Below, in pieces: positions 18,275-21,357 of a stretch of DNA of 21,357 nt. A program made the position numbers and the translations under genes. The stretch lies in the NCBI GenBank assembly GCA_014885115.2, contig WKLE02004127.1:1-21357 (forward strand). The letters run 5' to 3'. Position 1 is the stretch's first letter, and each line of letters opens with the position of its first letter. The notes beneath the pieces were generated by a model. The model was not told the origin of the DNA. It searched no databases and saw only the letters and a program-made list of their open reading frames with translations. The stretch comes from Asterionellopsis glacialis. Its lineage: Eukaryota > Bacillariophyta > Plagiogrammaphyceae > Rhaphoneidales > Asterionellopsidaceae.

Positions 18275-18729
18275 ATTTTGGTAGGTACAGCGTAATGTAC
18301 TCGTTTTCATTAGCAATCTAAATATGTGAGTCCCGCTACCTGTAATAAGTATACAGAACTGTAAAATAAACCAAATGCGAAAGACTACCAGTGTCAGATG
18401 AAGGCTCCGCTTCTTTGACACATATGCCTCACCATTTTTGATGTAAATTCCCCCCCGGTTGGGAGGGATCACATTCAAAAGATCAAGAAACTGATGGTTT
18501 AGGTCTTACTGGCGCAGGATTTCTTTATCTGTGCATGTTGTGGGCTGCCCTTTACTATTAGTGTTGCGTTTTGCTAGTTCAATAGTAGGTACTGTACAGT
18601 TCATCTCTATCGGCGTGGAGAGAGTTCTAGAGTCCAAAGAAATGTGAGAACAAATTGCTGGCTTAGTTCAGAGCACGTGCCTGTATGTAGGACTACCCTA
18701 CTAGTAGATACCGGTACAGACTGTAGCCG

Positions 18730-19082
18730 TACCAGGTACCTGGTAGGTCATATCGAGCACATGCGGGTAACACGAAGTACTAAGGAACTACACTATAATT
18801 ATACCAACGTAGAACCTGTATTCCGAGGACAACAAGGTATTTGAAAACAGTGTACCAGGTACGAAAGGTACCTGGTACAGGTACCTGGTACTCCTGGCTG
18901 CTTTAAATACACCGTAACAGGTACTGTCGTCAGCAAAAAATGTGTTGGGGTCGTATTACAGTACCTGGTACCCAGGTAACTTTACTACAGTATGTTATTT
19001 GATATACAGGTATATTCATATACGAGTAATATAACTGTGTAATTTTATATGATCATCTGACCCAGCATGTACCAGGTATACC
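18730..19082. repeat. Cluster of TACCAGGTA/TACCTGGTA palindromic sites
   Basis: Seven exact 9-base sites lie in about 350 bases: 18730-18738 and 18737-18745 (overlapping, which forms the perfect 16-base palindrome TACCAGGTACCTGGTA), 18853-18861, 18869-18877, 18882-18890, 18962-18970 and 19070-19078. Two of them form a perfect 13-base tandem repeat AGGTACCTGGTAC at 18866-18878 and 18879-18891. TACCTGG-TAC-CCAGGTA at 18962-18978 is another inverted pair. The spacing is irregular, so this is not a CRISPR array. Confidence 0.85.
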
Positions 19083-19230
19083 TTTTTCCGTAATTTCCGT
19101 ATGTTAGACTTATTCATGTGCGAAGAACGTATTTCGTTTTCAAACGTCTAAACAACGAATAGATGCAAATATGCAATGAGTGAGACTCGATGATGCTGTG
19201 GTCCTACTATTTGTTAACGTAGCATAGATA

Positions 19231-19295
19231 AAATTAAAAACACGGGCTCCCCGTAATTTTATAATCTGTGAAATTGCAGATTTCGGTGAACCGAA
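19231..19295. other. Three consecutive potential stem-loops
   Basis: First: TAAAATT (about 19229-19235) pairs with AATTTTA (19255-19261) around an inner stem ACGGG (19242-19246) with CCCGT (19250-19254), leaving a one-sided bulge. Second: AATCTG (19263-19268) with CAGATT (19277-19282). Third: TTCGG (19282-19286) with CCGAA (19291-19295) around TGAA. Together they could be a small structured RNA or merely inverted-repeat DNA. No known RNA family is recognised. Confidence 0.35.
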
Positions 19296-19772
19296 GCCAT
19301 CTGGTTTGTATTATGTCACTGTAGGATTCTACTAGAAACGAATTTACACGAATCAAATTCGAATGGACCATCTTGATTTATTCTTTGGCAATAGAGCCCC
19401 CCTTTTTTCTCTCCTTAGACATATTTTTTCGCGATTATCGCAATTTCAGTCCCAGTTCGTGATTGAGACAAAAAGGTTTTTCAAGAGATGCCAGCTTGAC
19501 ATCACGCTATCACACGACCATGTAATATTTGATATTTTTCACATGCTGTTCTCACCGTTTGACTTTGCCACACAATTTCGTCCATACACGACGAGGTAAT
19601 TAACAGGCATCAATACTGTTCGGAATTTTGACATCATATTAACCGGTGTTAAGGCCATAATAGATCCGCAAGAGAGATCTTTTATTGGTGTGGTCGACTT
19701 CAATCCAGAACTGAACTTCATAAAATTCCTAACGAGTTCAAATCACTTGCTTGTTTCTCCTAGTTTTCAAAT

Positions 19773-21183
19773 ATGACCGGCTCAACCTCCGACAGAACTT
19801 CCCCCCATGAGAATGGTCATTCCGCGAATCGCAAAAGGCATGCGAAAGTTCTACTCGTAGGCAGTGGCAGAATGGGTGACATTCGTGCATCCCTCGTGTA
19901 TGCGAACCCAAGAATGAAATTGTGCGGCATAGTGGATGTCAACATGACTGCTGCTGCAGCTTTGGCGGAAACGTACGATGTAAGAATCCTTTCCGCGTTC
20001 GACGCTCAACAATCACGGGATACGGCAGCATGTGCAACCTTATAGAAAGCTTCGCGCTTTCATTTTTACCTTTTCGACTAAAAATTCATTCATTTCAAAA
20101 ACCATTTCCAAATCTCATTAAAAAATATTTCACAGACGACAGCATATTCCTGTCTCCAAGATGCAATTGCAGCAAGTCAACCAGGAGGATTAGACGGTAT
20201 CATCATTTCAACTCCAACTTTTACGCATGCTGCTCTCATTAAGGAAGCGGCTGAACATGGTTTATTCATTTTTACCGAAAAGCCAGTTGATGAGACCGCA
20301 GACAAAATCAAACAAGTCTATGACGTGGCTGATAATGCCGGTATCAAGCTTTGCTGCGGGTTTCAACGGAGATTTGACCATTCCTATGTTGCGGCTGCGG
20401 AAGCTGTACACAATGGTCAAGCGGGGAAACCTCTTTTGGCAAATATTTTTATGTTTGATCATCCATGTCCGCCAAAGGAATTTCTCCTTACTGGAGGAAA
20501 TATTTTTATGGACCTCTGTGCTCATGATGTTGACTACATCCGATGGGCTCTCCAAGATGATGTTGACTCAGTTTATGCAACCGGATCTTCCAGTTGTGAA
20601 GATCTTGCGGCAGCTGGTGTTCACGATAATGCAACTATGGTCATGAAGTTTCGTAAAGGTAAATTCACAACAGATGCTGTTTTCATAGTTGAGGAATTTC
20701 AATTTGATCTTTTTTTACATGGAAGTCGTGATCGTTTCTCATTTTCCTTCCTCTTTATTCAAATACATTTTTAAAATATTAGGCGCTGTTGTTACTCTTT
20801 GTTTAAGCCGATCTGCTACTTATGGCTATGATCAACGATGCGAAGTCTTTGGTGAGAAGGGCATTGTATCTGTGACGAATGAACATGAACACTCTACTGT
20901 CATTGGGAACAGCCAGGGTATTTCTCATTCCAAATTAAAGCATTCATTTCCTCAACGCTTCAACCAAGCATTTGCTTCGGAACTTGATGCGTTTGCAGAT
21001 ACTGTCCTAGAAGGAAAAGAGTGGCCGGTCTCTGTTAACGATTGCATCCGTGTTCAGAAGGTAGCAGATGCTGCGATAAAGTCTTGTGAGCTTGGCCGTG
21101 AGGTGAAGCTGGACTACAATCCTACCAAGAATGTTGAGGTCGAGTCGACTGGTTCTGACCCCGTTGACATACTTGCCCTGTAA
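19773..21183 (+). CDS. Gfo/Idh/MocA-family dehydrogenase, myo-inositol 2-dehydrogenase-like, three exons
   Basis: Exons are 19773-19979, 20136-20658 and 20783-21183; introns are 156 bases (phase 0, GTAAGA...CACAG) and 124 bases (phase 1, GTAAAT...TATTAG). The spliced protein is 376 residues. The Rossmann start KVLLVGSGRMGDIRA (25-39) binds NAD(P). EKPVDE carries the likely catalytic Lys118. D195 and H199 in NIFMDLCAHDVDYIRW match the Asp and His, four residues apart, of the Lys-Asp-His triad known in bacterial inositol dehydrogenase. The C-terminal alpha/beta domain has ATYGYDQRCEVFGEKG. It should oxidise a polyol or sugar ring hydroxyl with NAD(P), with myo-inositol to scyllo-inosose as the closest guess. 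The sugar specificity is not certain. No targeting sequence is visible (the first 22 residues are polar), so cytosol is likely. The spliced reading is supported because each exon continues the family pattern exactly. A possible AATAAA signal lies at 21197-21202. Confidence 0.9.
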
Positions 21184-21357
21184 CATGTGAAAGACAATAA
21201 AAGCTGATATAGAACCAACCCTGTGATGCCTTTGTAGAATTTGATATTTTTCATAGAAACAACATGTTCGAGTTGCTACTTATTGTTCATGACAAAAGAG
21301 TAACTTTCAGTAAGAGAATGACGCTACTATACTTTACACGTTACTGCATTATGCCTT
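21184..21357. other. 3' flank of the dehydrogenase gene
   Basis: An AATAAA hexamer follows the stop codon by about 14 bases. Nothing else is recognised before the window edge. Confidence 0.4.

Larger units (their letters stand above)
18275..19772. other. 1.5-kb intergenic region rich in palindromic repeats and stem-loops
   Basis: No credible coding frame was found. The region contains the dense TACCAGGTA-family cluster (18730-19082), three successive potential stem-loops at 19231-19295, and at its right end the upstream region of the dehydrogenase gene. A plus-strand frame at 19363-19599 shows no domain. Confidence 0.6.

Noticed and set aside
18730..19082. Repeat cluster as a CRISPR array
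   Set aside because: The units are 9-16 bases, palindromic and irregularly spaced, there are no uniform spacers, and the genome is eukaryotic.
19363..19599. Plus-strand frame of 78 codons upstream of the dehydrogenase gene
   Set aside because: No domain is present, and no splice join to the dehydrogenase start was found. The dehydrogenase already has a suitable ATG at 19773.

Overview
The window looks like nuclear DNA of a stramenopile alga, most likely a diatom. The evidence is short GT-AG introns of 90-156 bases, two precursors that begin with a signal peptide followed by a phenylalanine-led transit-like stretch (the plastid-targeting style of algae with secondary plastids), a Tudor-like 'YDDGD' protein of a kind common in diatoms, and kinase-less LRR receptor-like proteins. 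Genes are AT-leaning and separated by AT-rich intergenic DNA of 0.3-1.5 kb. The species cannot be fixed from the sequence alone.

Layout. 1-339 (minus): 5' part of a Ser/Asn/Gln-rich protein cut by the window edge. 1474-2145 (minus): two-exon Tudor-like protein. 2920-4710 (plus): SMYD-type MYND/SET protein methyltransferase, divergent from the Tudor-like gene. 5802-8328 (plus): six-exon LRR receptor-like membrane protein. 8881-9636 (plus): small signal-peptide protein with a TPR-like C-terminus, probably plastid-targeted. 11037-13118 (plus): intronless paralogue of the LRR protein. 13461-15123 (plus): mercuric-reductase-like flavoprotein disulfide oxidoreductase, probably plastid-targeted, interrupted by a two-N assembly gap at 14638-14639 that hides part of the gene. 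15863-18274 (plus): PRMT7-type arginine methyltransferase. 19773-21183 (plus): three-exon Gfo/Idh/MocA dehydrogenase resembling myo-inositol 2-dehydrogenase.

The most notable content is the LRR pair. Both proteins share an architecture that I could not match to a named family: N-cap, LRR block, cysteine island, second N-cap, second LRR block, second cysteine island, one transmembrane segment and an acidic tail ending in a shared Leu-Asp-Val motif. One copy has five introns, all in phase 1, so every internal exon can be skipped in frame. The other copy has no intron at any of the five matching sites. The intron-rich copy also carries a polybasic stretch between its first LRR block and first cysteine island.

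The second non-gene signal is a family of palindromic TACCAGGTA/TACCTGGTA sites. They are clustered in two intergenic regions (about 5087-5590 and 18730-19082), with perfect inverted and tandem copies. Three genes (Tudor-like, SMYD, PRMT7) concern protein methylation or its reading, but nothing in the sequence shows that they work together. The genes otherwise look like independent eukaryotic transcription units.
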